This document shows positions 52,369 to 60,522 of a stretch of 64,000 nucleotides of DNA, in pieces. The notes below the pieces were generated by a model. The model was not told the DNA's origin. It saw nothing but the letters and a program-made list of their open reading frames with translations, and searched no databases. The DNA lies in the NCBI RefSeq assembly GCF_023499255.1, contig NZ_CP092183.1:6320501-6384500 (forward strand), written 5' to 3'. The translations under genes and the position numbers were made by a program. This DNA comes from Couchioplanes caeruleus. Lineage in GTDB: Bacteria > Actinomycetota > Actinomycetes > Mycobacteriales > Micromonosporaceae. Position 1 is the first letter of the stretch. Each line of letters opens with the position of its first letter.

Positions 52369-52760
52369 CGGTTCTCCTGTGTCGCGGTCACGGGTAGTTC
52401 GTCGCTGAAGCACGTGTGCGATCCCGTGTGGCACGCGGCCCCCACCTGGTCGACCGTCACCAGCAGCGCGTCGCCGTCGCAGTCCAGCGCGACCGAGCGG
52501 ACGTACTGGTGGTGGCCGGACGTCGCGCCCTTCACCCAGTACTCGCGGCGGCTGCGGGACCAGTAGGTGGCGCGGCCGGTCGTGAGGGTGCGGTGCAGCG
52601 CCTCGTCGTCCATCCAGGCCAGCATCAGCACGTCACCGCTGCCGTGCTCGCGGACGACGGCGGCGACCAGGCCGTCGGGGGTACGGCGCAGGCGGGCGGC
52701 GACGGCCGGGTCGAGGGCGGAGGGCCGGGCGGGCTGGTTCTCGATGTCTGTGGCAGGCAC
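52365..52760 (-). CDS. hisI: Phosphoribosyl-AMP cyclohydrolase
   Basis: 131 residues with the metal-binding cysteines of His[21 protein letters not shown] and [28 protein letters not shown] is the substrate-binding core. It opens the purine ring in step three of histidine synthesis. It is directly coupled to trpE, the hisI-trpE arrangement known in actinobacteria. Confidence 0.97.
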   Translation of the reverse strand: MPATDIENQPARPSALDPAVAARLRRTPDGLVAAVVREHGSGDVLMLAWMDDEALHRTLTTGRATYWSRSRREYWVKGATSGHHQYVRSVALDCDGDALLVTVDQVGAACHTGSHTCFSDELPVTATQENR

Positions 52761-52962
52761 AGTGCCAGATTGTCTCGTACCGGGCGGCGGCGTCCACGCG
52801 GGCCGCGGCCCCTAGCCCACGATCCGGTCACGGAGCCACACAGGGGGTGTGACGCCCGTCCCCGGGACGGTACCGTCGTCGTGCGCTGCGCCTGAGGTGT
52901 CGCGCCCGTGCCCGTCCGGCCCAGCGGACGGTCACGCCGCCACCGCGACGGGAGTCTCGATC

Positions 52963-54696
52963 ATGGAGCCGACGGCCACCCCGGACGACGGCCGGCACCC
53001 GGCCGGGGCCGGGCCGGTGCCCGGTCAGCGACGACCCGGCGACGACCCGCGCGCCGCACCCGGTGACGAGACCACGACCGGCCCCACGGCGGGCGACCCC
53101 GACCGGCAGGCGGGCTCCGCACTGACGAACGACACCCAGATGGTTCCGCTCGGGTCCCGGCGCCCCGCGGACGCCCTGCTGGGCGGCACGACCAACGGAC
53201 TGCGCTGGACCGACCAGGGAGGCTTCCCACCGGTGGAGATGAACGGGCACCGCGACGAATTCGGGCCCCGCCACGGCGGCACGTCCCGCGCCAACGGCCA
53301 GAACCCCGTCGCCAACGGCAGCCTGCCGGGCGCGCGTTCGCCGTTCGCGCCGCCGGCCGCCCCGGAGACACCCCCGCTGTACGCGCCGTCGCCGTTCGCC
53401 TCGGCCGGCGGACCCCGGACGCCGGAGCTGCCGGCCGATCCGCTGGCGCCCCTCGACCCGCCGGGCGCCCGCCGCTCGCCGGAGGACGACCGGGACGCCG
53501 CGGGACGCCAGGATGCCCGGGAGGCCGCGGGCCGCCCGGACGGGCGCGACGGCGCGGACCGCCCGGACGCGGGACCGCCGGCGGCGACCGGTTCGGCGCA
53601 GGTGCCGATGCCGCTCGACCGCCCGGTCAGCGCCCAGCCGGCCGGCGACGCCCGCACCCGGCCGGTCTCGGCCCAGCCCGCGCCGCCGGAGCACGACGCG
53701 TGGGCCCCGCCGGCCCATCGCCCGACCACGTCCGGGAGTGCCTCCGTGCCGGTCGGTGCGGGCGACGACGCGTCGCTGCCGGCCGGCTCGCCGCCGTTCC
53801 CGGGCTTCGGCGTCCCGCCCGCCGAGCCGGGCGCCGCCCAGCCCGCCGGACGCGGACGGCCGGAGCAGGGCGACGAACCCGAGGAAGACCGCTCCGCCGC
53901 GTGGGGCCGCCCCGACACCACCTTCCGGGCCGGCGCGCTGCCACCCAACCCGCTGCAGCCGACACCTTCGCAGGCGCCCTTGCCGCCCAATCCGCTGCAG
54001 CCGGCGCCGCTGCAGTCGGCGCTGCCGCCCAACCCGCTGCAGCCCGCACCGCTGCAGTCGGCGCTGCCGCCCAACCCGCTGCAGCCCGCGCCCGTCCAGC
54101 CGCTGCCGCCGAACCCGTTGCAGCCGGGCCCGGTGCCCGGCGGGCGTCGCAGCCGCACCGACGAGGAGCCGGAGGCCCGTGTGCCGGGCCGCAGGGCCGC
54201 CGACCCCGCCGAGGCCCCCGCCGCCGACCAGGGCGGGGCGCGGGCCGCGACGCTGGGCGACGTGCGGGAGGGGCGCCGCGCCGCCGACCCGGACGACACC
54301 CGCACCGGACGTCGCGCGGCCGGGGACGAGCCCGGGCGGCGGGGCCGCGACGAGGCCCCGGCCGGCCGGCGGGCGGCGCGCGAGGACGGCGGCGACGGCC
54401 CGCTGCGCCCGGGCGACGTACGCCAGGAGTCCATCGCGTTCTGGGACGAGGCGGCCAGCGCGCAGTTCCGGGCCGAGTGGCACGAGGTGAAGGCGCAGTT
54501 CGTGGACGACCCGGTGGCCGCGCTGACCCGGGCGCACGCGCTGCTCACCGAGGCCGTGCAGGAGCTGGGCGAGGCGATGCTCGCCGAGCGGGACCGCCTG
54601 GACCCGCTGGGCGACGATGCCGTGCCGGACACCGAGAGCATGCGGATGGCCATGCGCGGCTACCGCGAGTTCCTCGACCGGATCCTTTCCCTGTAG
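52963..54696 (+). CDS. Proline-rich hypothetical protein with conserved C-terminal domain
   Basis: 577 residues from ATG 52963 (GGGAG eight bases upstream; the frame is open to 52849). No membrane segment or signal peptide. The first 480 residues are disordered-looking, rich in Pro, Ala, Gly, Asp and Arg; from residue 326 there are five copies of a 14-residue unit LPPNPLQPAPLQSA, encoded by a 42-base DNA repeat at 53938-54126. The last 90 residues (SIAFWDEAASAQFRAEWHEV to RGYREFLDRILSL) form a charged helical domain, recognisable in other Micromonosporaceae-like proteins of unknown function. Role unknown; a scaffold or interaction protein is a guess. Confidence 0.7.
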   Translation: MEPTATPDDGRHPAGAGPVPGQRRPGDDPRAAPGDETTTGPTAGDPDRQAGSALTNDTQMVPLGSRRPADALLGGTTNGLRWTDQGGFPPVEMNGHRDEFGPRHGGTSRANGQNPVANGSLPGARSPFAPPAAPETPPLYAPSPFASAGGPRTPELPADPLAPLDPPGARRSPEDDRDAAGRQDAREAAGRPDGRDGADRPDAGPPAATGSAQVPMPLDRPVSAQPAGDARTRPVSAQPAPPEHDAWAPPAHRPTTSGSASVPVGAGDDASLPAGSPPFPGFGVPPAEPGAAQPAGRGRPEQGDEPEEDRSAAWGRPDTTFRAGALPPNPLQPTPSQAPLPPNPLQPAPLQSALPPNPLQPAPLQSALPPNPLQPAPVQPLPPNPLQPGPVPGGRRSRTDEEPEARVPGRRAADPAEAPAADQGGARAATLGDVREGRRAADPDDTRTGRRAAGDEPGRRGRDEAPAGRRAAREDGGDGPLRPGDVRQESIAFWDEAASAQFRAEWHEVKAQFVDDPVAALTRAHALLTEAVQELGEAMLAERDRLDPLGDDAVPDTESMRMAMRGYREFLDRILSL

Positions 54697-54711
54697 CTCG
54701 ACACTCTCCTC

Positions 54712-54742
54712 AGCCGCGGTCCCGCCTGTCGGGGCCGCGGCT
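54712..54742 (+). terminator. Terminator downstream of the proline-rich gene
   Basis: A 12-bp stem AGCCGCGGTCCC/GGGGCCGCGGCT with 7-base loop is followed by CTTGTC. Confidence 0.75.
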
Positions 54743-54777
54743 CTTGTCATGCTCGCGTGCCACGTTCGGCGCGGTCG

Positions 54778-54806
54778 TTGCCCCGCCCGCAGAATTCATC
54801 TAGCGT
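54778..54806 (+). promoter_or_regulatory. Putative promoter of ABC exporter operon
   Basis: TTGCCC and TAGCGT are separated by 17 bases, about 35 bases before the ATPase start codon. A palindrome at 54809-54828 follows directly. Confidence 0.5.
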
Positions 54807-54808
54807 TG

Positions 54809-54828
54809 AACTCAACAGTTGATGAGTT
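54809..54828. promoter_or_regulatory. Palindromic operator candidate for the downstream TetR
   Basis: The 20-base AACTCAACAGTTGATGAGTT has 6-base arms AACTCA/TGAGTT and an inner perfect TCAAC-A-GTTGA. It lies between -10 and the start codon, ideal for repression. The TetR gene is third in the operon. Confidence 0.55.
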
Positions 54829-54841
54829 CCGGGAGGCAACG

Positions 54842-55564
54842 ATGACCACCGCCATCGAGGTCCGCGATCTGGTGATCGACCGCGGGAAACGACGGGTGCT
54901 GCACGGCATCACGTGCGACATCCGGTCCGGCAGCGTCACCGGGCTGCTGGGGCCGAGCGGCAGCGGGAAGACGACGCTGATCCGGGCGATCGTCGGGGTG
55001 CAGATCGTCCGGTCCGGCACGGTCACCGTGCTCGGCGAGCCGGCGGGGTCGCCGGCGCTGCGCCGTACGGTCGGTTACGTCACCCAGTCACCCAGCGTCT
55101 ACGCCGACCTCTCCGTCCGGGAGAACGCCCGCTACTTCGCGTCGCTGTACGGCCTGACCGCAGCCGACGCGGACCGGGCCGTCGCGGACGTCGGTCTGGC
55201 CGGCGCGGCGACCCAGCTGGTCGGCGCCCTGTCCGGCGGCCAGCGCAGCCGCGCGTCGCTGGCCTGCGCGATGATCGGGCGGCCCCGGCTGCTGGTCCTG
55301 GACGAGCCGACCGTCGGGCAGGACCCGGTCCTGCGCGCCGACCTCTGGGCGAAGTTCCACGCCCTGGCCGCCGAGGGCACCACGCTGCTGGTGTCGAGCC
55401 ACGTCATGGACGAGGCGGGCCGCTGCGACCGGCTGCTGCTGATCCGCGAGGGCGAGCTGATCGGCGACGACACCCCGGCGGCGATCCGCGCCACGGCCGG
55501 CACCGACGACCTGGAGGAGGCGTTCCTGCGCCTCATCCGCGACCGCGAGGAGGTGCCGGCATGA
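54842..55564 (+). CDS. ABC exporter ATP-binding protein
   Basis: 240 residues with Walker A GPSGSGKTTLIRAIVG, signature LSGGQRSRASLACAMI and Walker B LLVLDEPTVGQDP, of the drug/antibiotic ABC-2 export type. GGGAGG precedes ATG 54842. The stop overlaps the permease start as ATGA. In-frame extension upstream is not family-like. Confidence 0.94.
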   Translation: MTTAIEVRDLVIDRGKRRVLHGITCDIRSGSVTGLLGPSGSGKTTLIRAIVGVQIVRSGTVTVLGEPAGSPALRRTVGYVTQSPSVYADLSVRENARYFASLYGLTAADADRAVADVGLAGAATQLVGALSGGQRSRASLACAMIGRPRLLVLDEPTVGQDPVLRADLWAKFHALAAEGTTLLVSSHVMDEAGRCDRLLLIREGELIGDDTPAAIRATAGTDDLEEAFLRLIRDREEVPA

Positions 55565-56304
55565 CCGCGATCAGCCCGCGCATCACCGCGAGCACGGCGG
55601 GCCGGGTCCTGCGGCAGCTGCGCCACGACCGGCGTACGGTCGCGCTGCTGGTGGTGGTGCCGGTCGCGCTGCTCACGCTGATCTACTTCATGTACGACAC
55701 CGGCCGGGTCTTCGACCGGATCGCGCTCACGATGCTGGGCATCTTCCCCTTCGTGATCATGTTCCTGGTGACGAGCATCGCGATGCTGCGCGAGCGCACC
55801 TCCGGCACGCTCGAGCGGCTGCTCACCACGCCGCTGGGCAGGCTCGACCTGCTCTTCGGATACGGCATCGCGTTCGGTCTCGCCGCCGCGGTGCAGGCAT
55901 CGGTCGCGGTGGCGGCGGCGTACTGGCTGCTCGGGCTGGACACGCTCGGCAACCCCGGGCTGGTGGTGCTGATCGCCGTGGTCGACGCGGTGCTCGGGGT
56001 CGCCCTCGGGCTGTTCTGCAGCGCGTTCGCGCGTACGGAATTCCAGGCCGTCCAGTTCCTGCCCGTGGTGGTCATCCCGCAGCTGCTGCTGTGCGGGTTG
56101 TTCGTGCCCCGGGAGCAGATGGCAGGGTGGCTCCAGGCGGCCAGCGACGTGTTCCCCCTGTCGTACGCGGTGGACGCGCTCACCCAGGTCGGGCGCTCCG
56201 CCGACCCGACCGGCACGATGTGGTGGGATCTGACGGTCGTCGCCGGCGCCGCGGTCCTGGCCCTGACACTGGCGGCCGCGACCCTGCGGCGGCGCACGGC
56301 CTGA
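55561..56304 (+). CDS. ABC-2 type export permease
   Basis: 247 residues, six membrane helices. LLTTPLGRLDLLFGYGIAFG and CSAFARTEFQAVQFLPVVVIP with LCGLFVPREQMAGWLQAASD are ABC2_membrane family landmarks. It should form an exporter with the upstream ATPase. Substrate unknown; a toxic compound sensed by the TetR is likely. Confidence 0.92.
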   Translation: MTAISPRITASTAGRVLRQLRHDRRTVALLVVVPVALLTLIYFMYDTGRVFDRIALTMLGIFPFVIMFLVTSIAMLRERTSGTLERLLTTPLGRLDLLFGYGIAFGLAAAVQASVAVAAAYWLLGLDTLGNPGLVVLIAVVDAVLGVALGLFCSAFARTEFQAVQFLPVVVIPQLLLCGLFVPREQMAGWLQAASDVFPLSYAVDALTQVGRSADPTGTMWWDLTVVAGAAVLALTLAAATLRRRTA

Positions 56305-56324
56305 GACGAACGGAGAGCCTTCTC

Positions 56325-56927
56325 GTGGTACGGCGAAGCGGGCGGCGCCCCGGCAACCAGGACACCCGGCAGTCCATCCTGGAGTCCGCCCGCACGATCT
56401 TCGCCGAACGGGGCTTCGACAAGGCGTCGATCCGCGCCATCGCGGCCGGCGCCGAGGTCGATCCGGCGCTGGTGCACCACTATTTCGGCACCAAGGAGAA
56501 GCTGTTCCTGGCGTGCATGAACATGCCGCTGGACCCCGGCGAGCTGGTGCCGCAGGCGCTCGCGGGCCCGCGGGAGGAGGCCGGGGAGCGGCTGGTGCGT
56601 ACGGTCCTGACGGTCTGGGACTCCCCCGCCGGGGCGGCCGCGGTGGCGCTGATGCGCTCGGCGATGAGCAACGAGTGGACCGCCCGGCTGATGCGTGAGT
56701 TCGTGGTGACCCAGATCCTGCGCCGCGCGGTGGCCCAGCTGGGCATCGCCGAGAAGGAGGCCGCGATCCGGTCGGCGCTGGTCGCGACGCAGATCGCCGG
56801 GCTGGCCGTGGTGCGCCACGTCCTCAAGGTCGAGCCGGTGGCGTCCGCCCCGGTGGAGCAGCTCGTCGCGGCGATCGGCCCCAACGTGCAGCGGTATCTG
56901 ACCGGCGAGCTGCCCGCGACGTTCTAG
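56325..56927 (+). CDS. TetR-family regulator of the ABC exporter
   Basis: 200 residues from GTG 56325 (GGAG at spacing nine). DNA-binding head: RQSILESARTIFAERGFDKA, SIRAIAAGAEVDPALVHHYF, then GTKEKLFLACMN. The C-terminal ligand domain is of the TetR_C_17-like type (AGAAAVALMRS region). It lies 20 bases behind the permease and probably represses this operon. Confidence 0.92.
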   Translation: MVRRSGRRPGNQDTRQSILESARTIFAERGFDKASIRAIAAGAEVDPALVHHYFGTKEKLFLACMNMPLDPGELVPQALAGPREEAGERLVRTVLTVWDSPAGAAAVALMRSAMSNEWTARLMREFVVTQILRRAVAQLGIAEKEAAIRSALVATQIAGLAVVRHVLKVEPVASAPVEQLVAAIGPNVQRYLTGELPATF

Positions 56928-58414
56928 AGGCCGAACTCTCGGAGGTATCGCGACACCGCGGCGGCGTCCCCGGCGTCGGAGATCAGCCCGGCATGGCCGT
57001 CGGGGCGGATGACCACGAGCGTGTCGCTCGTCGCGCCGTACGCGGCGGCCAGGTGTCCGTGGGTGTCCGCGAGGTCGCCGGGCCGGGCCGGCCGGCCGAC
57101 GACGCGCAAGGTCCGTACGCCGGCCGGAACCGCGGGCGCCGCCCCGAAGCTCAGCAGGGTGAACCGGCCGCCACCCGTCAGCTGGAACAGCCGGCGCTCG
57201 CCCTCCGACGTGGTCAGCCCGGTCGCGTCGGGGGCGCGATCCCCGGCGCGCAGCGGGGCGGCCCCGTCCCGGTCGTCGCGCGCGAGGGCGGAGCCGCGAT
57301 ATCCCACGTCGAGCTGGATCGTGCTGGCGTCGCGGCGGGTGGGGAGGTCGTTCCGCTCCAGGACCCGGGTCAGCCGGGCGGTGGACAGGGCGAGCACGTG
57401 GGCCGCGACCGGTCGCCGCTCGGCCTCGTACGTGTCGAGCAGCGGCGGGGAGCTACCGCGCGCGACCGCGGCGAGCTTCCAGCCGAGGTTGTACGCGTCC
57501 TGGATGCCGGTGTTCATCCCCTGCCCGCCGGCGGGTGAGTGGACGTGCGCCGCGTCGCCGGCCAGGAACACGCGGCCCTCGCGGTAACGGCCGGCGAGGC
57601 GGATGTTGGCGCGCCACAGTGACGACCACTGCGGCTCGTGGAGGTGGATGCCGGTGCGGCCGGTCCGCCGCCGGAGGACCGCGCGCAGGTTCGCGAGGCT
57701 CGGCTCGGCGTCCTGCCCGGGGCCGATCGCGGCCGCGAACTGGAAGAGGTCCGTCGAGGGCAGCGGGCAGAGGCTGAGCAGGCCCTCCTCGTGCCGCCAT
57801 GCCTGCCACACGTCGCGGCTCAGCCCGTCGACCGGCAGGTCGGCGAGGATCATCCGCACCTCGTCGCGGGTCTCGCCGTCGAACGTGATGCCGGCCTGTT
57901 TGCGGACGAGGCTGCGGCCGCCGTCGCAGCCGACGAGCCACCGCGCGCCGACGGTCCGGATCGCGCCGTCCTGGACGACCGCCGCCGAGACCCCGTCGCC
58001 CGACTGCTCGAAGCCGGTCAGGGCGGTGCCGAACTGCACCGCGCCGCCGAGCTCGGCGAGCCGCAGCCGGAGCGCCTCCTCGACGCGCCACTCGGGCGTG
58101 ATCAGGCTCGCCGGGTACGGGATGTCCGGCCGGCCGGCGAGGTCCCCGGGCACGGCGCCGCCGCGCGTCACGCTGCCGTCGGGGGCGATCGAGTGCATCG
58201 GCATCGCGAGCCGGCCGTGCGCGAGCACGCGGGCGGCGATCCCGAGGTCCTCGAAGATCTCGAGGGTGCGCGGCTGGACGCCCTTGCCACGCGAGCCGGG
58301 CTGTGGTCCCGGCGCGGCCTCGATCAAGCGAAACGGAACTCCGTGCCGGGCCAGCTCGCAGGCCAGCGTCAGACCGGTCGGGCCGGCACCGGCGATGAGG
58401 ACCGTCGTGTCCAT
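56924..58414 (-). CDS. FAD-dependent aromatic-ring-type monooxygenase
   Basis: 496 residues with Rossmann site LIAGAGPTGLTLACELARHG, the GD motif WLVGCDGGRSLVRKQAG, second FAD motif VFLAGDAAHVHSPAGGQGMN and NTGIQDAYNLGWKLAAVARG. A C-terminal thioredoxin-like domain (from about residue 390, GDRAPDATGL) is typical of phenol hydroxylase and polyketide-tailoring enzymes (PgaE/RdmE group). The substrate is unknown. It is divergent from a TetR gene across two operator-like palindromes, so it is probably induced by its substrate. Its end overlaps the preceding TetR gene by 4 bases, tail to tail. Confidence 0.94.
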   Translation of the reverse strand: MDTTVLIAGAGPTGLTLACELARHGVPFRLIEAAPGPQPGSRGKGVQPRTLEIFEDLGIAARVLAHGRLAMPMHSIAPDGSVTRGGAVPGDLAGRPDIPYPASLITPEWRVEEALRLRLAELGGAVQFGTALTGFEQSGDGVSAAVVQDGAIRTVGARWLVGCDGGRSLVRKQAGITFDGETRDEVRMILADLPVDGLSRDVWQAWRHEEGLLSLCPLPSTDLFQFAAAIGPGQDAEPSLANLRAVLRRRTGRTGIHLHEPQWSSLWRANIRLAGRYREGRVFLAGDAAHVHSPAGGQGMNTGIQDAYNLGWKLAAVARGSSPPLLDTYEAERRPVAAHVLALSTARLTRVLERNDLPTRRDASTIQLDVGYRGSALARDDRDGAAPLRAGDRAPDATGLTTSEGERRLFQLTGGGRFTLLSFGAAPAVPAGVRTLRVVGRPARPGDLADTHGHLAAAYGATSDTLVVIRPDGHAGLISDAGDAAAVSRYLREFGL

Positions 58415-58427
58415 GCGACACCTCCGA

Positions 58428-58445
58428 AGAAAGGGATTCCTTTCT
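58428..58445. promoter_or_regulatory. Operator 1 of divergent monooxygenase/TetR pair
   Basis: 18-base AGAAAGGGATTCCTTTCT is nearly a perfect palindrome (arms AGAAAGG/CCTTTCT), just upstream of the monooxygenase start. Confidence 0.75.
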
Positions 58446-58459
58446 AACAGCGCTTGTCA

Positions 58460-58477
58460 AGAAAGGAAACACTTTCT
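58460..58477. promoter_or_regulatory. Operator 2 of divergent monooxygenase/TetR pair
   Basis: 18-base AGAAAGGAAACACTTTCT has 6-base arms identical to operator 1. Centre-to-centre distance is 32 bases, three helical turns, so two TetR dimers could sit on the same face of the DNA. It is 11 bases before the TetR start codon. Confidence 0.75.
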
Positions 58478-58488
58478 ACGGTGGGCGG

Positions 58489-59082
58489 ATGGAACCCACG
58501 CGCCGCCGCCGGCACGGCCAGGAGCTCGAGGCGTCCCTGCTCGCCGCCGCGTGGCAGGAGCTGGTCGAGACCGGATACGCGCGCCTGACCATGGGCTCGG
58601 TCGCCGCACGCGCCCGCACGAGCGAGGCCGTGCTCTACCGCCGATGGCCGAACAAGGACCGGCTGGTGCTCGCCGCCTTCGACCACCAGCGCGCCGCGAA
58701 CCCGGTCGCGGAGCCGGACACCGGCAGCCTGCGCGGCGACCTGCTCGCGTACCTGACCGAGGTGAGCCGGACCCGGGCCGCCTTCTTCGCCATCGCCGCT
58801 GCCGCCGCCTTCTCGGGGCTGCTGGCCGACACCGGCCTGGCCCCCGCGCGGGTCCGCGAGAAGGCCATGGGCGACCAGCGGCTCCCGCACGAACGGGCGA
58901 TCTACCGGCGCGCCCACGAGCGCGGCGAGATCGACCTGGACCGGATCCCGCCGGCGGTCCTCGACATGCCGTTCGACCTGGTACGCCACGACCTGCTGAT
59001 GGATCTCGGGCCGCCGGCGGCGGACCGCATCCGGTCGATCGTCGACGACCTGACCCTCCCGCTGATACGGGGGCGGCTCTAG
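58489..59082 (+). CDS. TetR/AcrR-family regulator
   Basis: 197 residues. DNA-binding head: LLAAAWQELVETGYARLTMG, SVAARARTSEAVLYRRWPNK, DRLVLAAF. The rest is an effector domain without recognised ligand. Twin palindromes lie directly upstream, between it and the monooxygenase, so it most likely represses both. It converges on the DUF2470 gene, overlapping it by 4 bases. Confidence 0.93.
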   Translation: MEPTRRRRHGQELEASLLAAAWQELVETGYARLTMGSVAARARTSEAVLYRRWPNKDRLVLAAFDHQRAANPVAEPDTGSLRGDLLAYLTEVSRTRAAFFAIAAAAAFSGLLADTGLAPARVREKAMGDQRLPHERAIYRRAHERGEIDLDRIPPAVLDMPFDLVRHDLLMDLGPPAADRIRSIVDDLTLPLIRGRL

Positions 59083-59819
59083 GCCACGCGGTCGGCGCGG
59101 ACGCAGCGGTGACAGAGGACCGGGTGCAGCAGGTGGGCCAGGTCGTGGCGGTCGGTGACCGGGCGGGGGAACGCCAGGCGGGCCAGCCGGGCGCCCATCC
59201 GGACGACGAAGCCGTACCGGTCGAGGCGCACCACGCGGGGTTCGTCGCCGGGGCGGGCGGGCGGGCCGAGGTGGCGGCGCACGTACGCGGCCATCTCCGG
59301 CCCGTGGTGGTCGGCGAGGTCGGCGATGAGGTCGAACTCCATGACGTGCAGCGGGTCCGGCGTGGCCTCGGCGTACCCGTCGGGGTCGACGTCGACGAGC
59401 ACGCCGTGGCGTTCGTGGCGCACCTCGGCGACGTCCATGCGGTGGATGACCCGGGTGGTGCCGACGTCGAGCAGGTCGGGCGCCGCGTCGGTGTCGGCGT
59501 AGTCGAGCGCGGCCCGGCGCGCCTCCTCCCCGCTCAGCGGCGTGGCCCAGCCGGACAGCCAGACCCGGCCCAGCGTCGGCGCGCCGGCGATCGGCGGAAC
59601 ATCCGGGATGTCGAGGACCAGTGCGGTGTCGCCGGTGTCCGGGCCAGGGCGCAGCGCCGCGGCGAGGTCACCGTCCCGGGGGGACAGCAGCAGGGCCCGG
59701 CCCCGGCCGTCTGTCACATGCCGTACCGGCAGCGGGCCGGGGTGACCGGCGATGTGCGCGGTCGCGGGCAGGTGGCCGGCGGCGATCGTCCGAGCGACCT
59801 CGGCGTGGGTGGGCTGCAT
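59079..59819 (-). CDS. DUF2470 protein (heme-utilisation-type, HugZ-like)
   Basis: 246 residues: a split-barrel flavin-reductase-like N-terminal domain (LPVRHVTDGRGRALLLSPRD) and a C-terminal DUF2470 segment (DLIADLADHHGPEMAAYVRR). Related proteins of the HugZ/HutZ family degrade or bind heme, a source of iron. The start ATG 59819 is 18 bases downstream of an iron-box-like sequence, so iron-dependent repression is likely. A C-terminal CHRCVRAD cysteine pair is present. Enzymatic function is not proved. Confidence 0.8.
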   Translation of the reverse strand: MQPTHAEVARTIAAGHLPATAHIAGHPGPLPVRHVTDGRGRALLLSPRDGDLAAALRPGPDTGDTALVLDIPDVPPIAGAPTLGRVWLSGWATPLSGEEARRAALDYADTDAAPDLLDVGTTRVIHRMDVAEVRHERHGVLVDVDPDGYAEATPDPLHVMEFDLIADLADHHGPEMAAYVRRHLGPPARPGDEPRVVRLDRYGFVVRMGARLARLAFPRPVTDRHDLAHLLHPVLCHRCVRADRVA

Positions 59820-59836
59820 GTCGAGAACCTCCGGGC

Positions 59837-59870
59837 ACCGGTTAGGCTTACCTTAGTTAGGCGAGGCTAA
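59837..59870. promoter_or_regulatory. Iron-box (IdeR/DmdR)-like element
   Basis: 59837-59855, ACCGGTTAGGCTTACCTTA, matches the known actinobacterial iron-box consensus TTAGGTTAGGCTWACCTAA at 15 of 19 positions. A second inverted repeat, GTTAGGCGAGGCTAAC, overlaps to its right. It lies between the divergent DUF2470 and S4 genes and may affect both. Confidence 0.65.
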
Positions 59871-59903
59871 CCGTAGCATCCGCACGAAGGAATGAGATCG
59901 CCC

Positions 59904-60512
59904 GTGAACAACTCCCGACCCAAGGCCCGGCTCTCGCGGGCGCTCGGCATCCCGCTGACCCGCAAGTGCGTGAAGTACTTCGAGCGGCGGCCGTACCCGC
60001 CGGGCGTCCACGGCCGGGGGCGGCGCAAGCAGTCCGACTACCAGGTACGGCTGCTCGAGAAGCAGCGGCTGCGCCACCAGTACAACATCAGCGAGGCGCA
60101 GATGCGGGCGGCGTACGACGAGGCGCACCGCCAGGAGGGCAAGACCGGCGAGAACCTGGTGGCCCTGCTCGAGAGCCGCCTCGACGCCACCGTGCAGCGC
60201 GCCGGCCTGGCCCGCACGATCTACCAGGCCCGGCAGCTCGTCGCGCACGGGCACTTCACCGTGGACGGAGGGAAGGTGGACCGGCCTTCGTACCGGCTCA
60301 AGCCCGGCCAGGTCGTCGAGGTCCGCGAGAGCAGCCGGCAGAAGCCACCGTTCCAGATCGCCGCGACCGGCGCGCACCTCGACGGGCCGTCCGCGCCGTA
60401 CCTGTCGACCGTGCTCGAGGAGCTGCGCACCACCGTGCTGCGCCGGGCCGAGCGCGCGGAGGTGCCGGTGCTCTGCGACGAGCAGCTGGTCGTCGAGTTC
60501 TACGCCCGCTGA
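59904..60512 (+). CDS. rpsD: 30S ribosomal protein S4, cysteine-poor (C-) form
   Basis: 202 residues from GTG 59904 (VNNSRPKARLSRALGIPLTR). RPYPPGVHGRGRRKQSDYQV and LLEKQRLRHQYNISEAQM, then the S4 RNA-binding fold (ARTIYQARQLVAHGHFTVDG) and CDEQLVVEFYAR at the end, identify S4. The four-cysteine zinc knuckle of C+ S4 is absent; only one cysteine remains near the start. S4 organises the 16S rRNA 5' domain. It is outside the usual rpsM-rpsK-rpsD-rpoA cluster, as in other actinomycetes with a lone rpsD, so it may be the only copy or an alternative one. ATG 59892 would place AAGGA too close. Confidence 0.93.
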   Translation: MNNSRPKARLSRALGIPLTRKCVKYFERRPYPPGVHGRGRRKQSDYQVRLLEKQRLRHQYNISEAQMRAAYDEAHRQEGKTGENLVALLESRLDATVQRAGLARTIYQARQLVAHGHFTVDGGKVDRPSYRLKPGQVVEVRESSRQKPPFQIAATGAHLDGPSAPYLSTVLEELRTTVLRRAERAEVPVLCDEQLVVEFYAR

Positions 60513-60522
60513 GCCCGGCCGC

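Noticed and set aside
50827..52566. Plus-strand 533-codon frame opposite trpE
   Set aside because: Shadow of trpE and hisI; no ribosome site or motifs.
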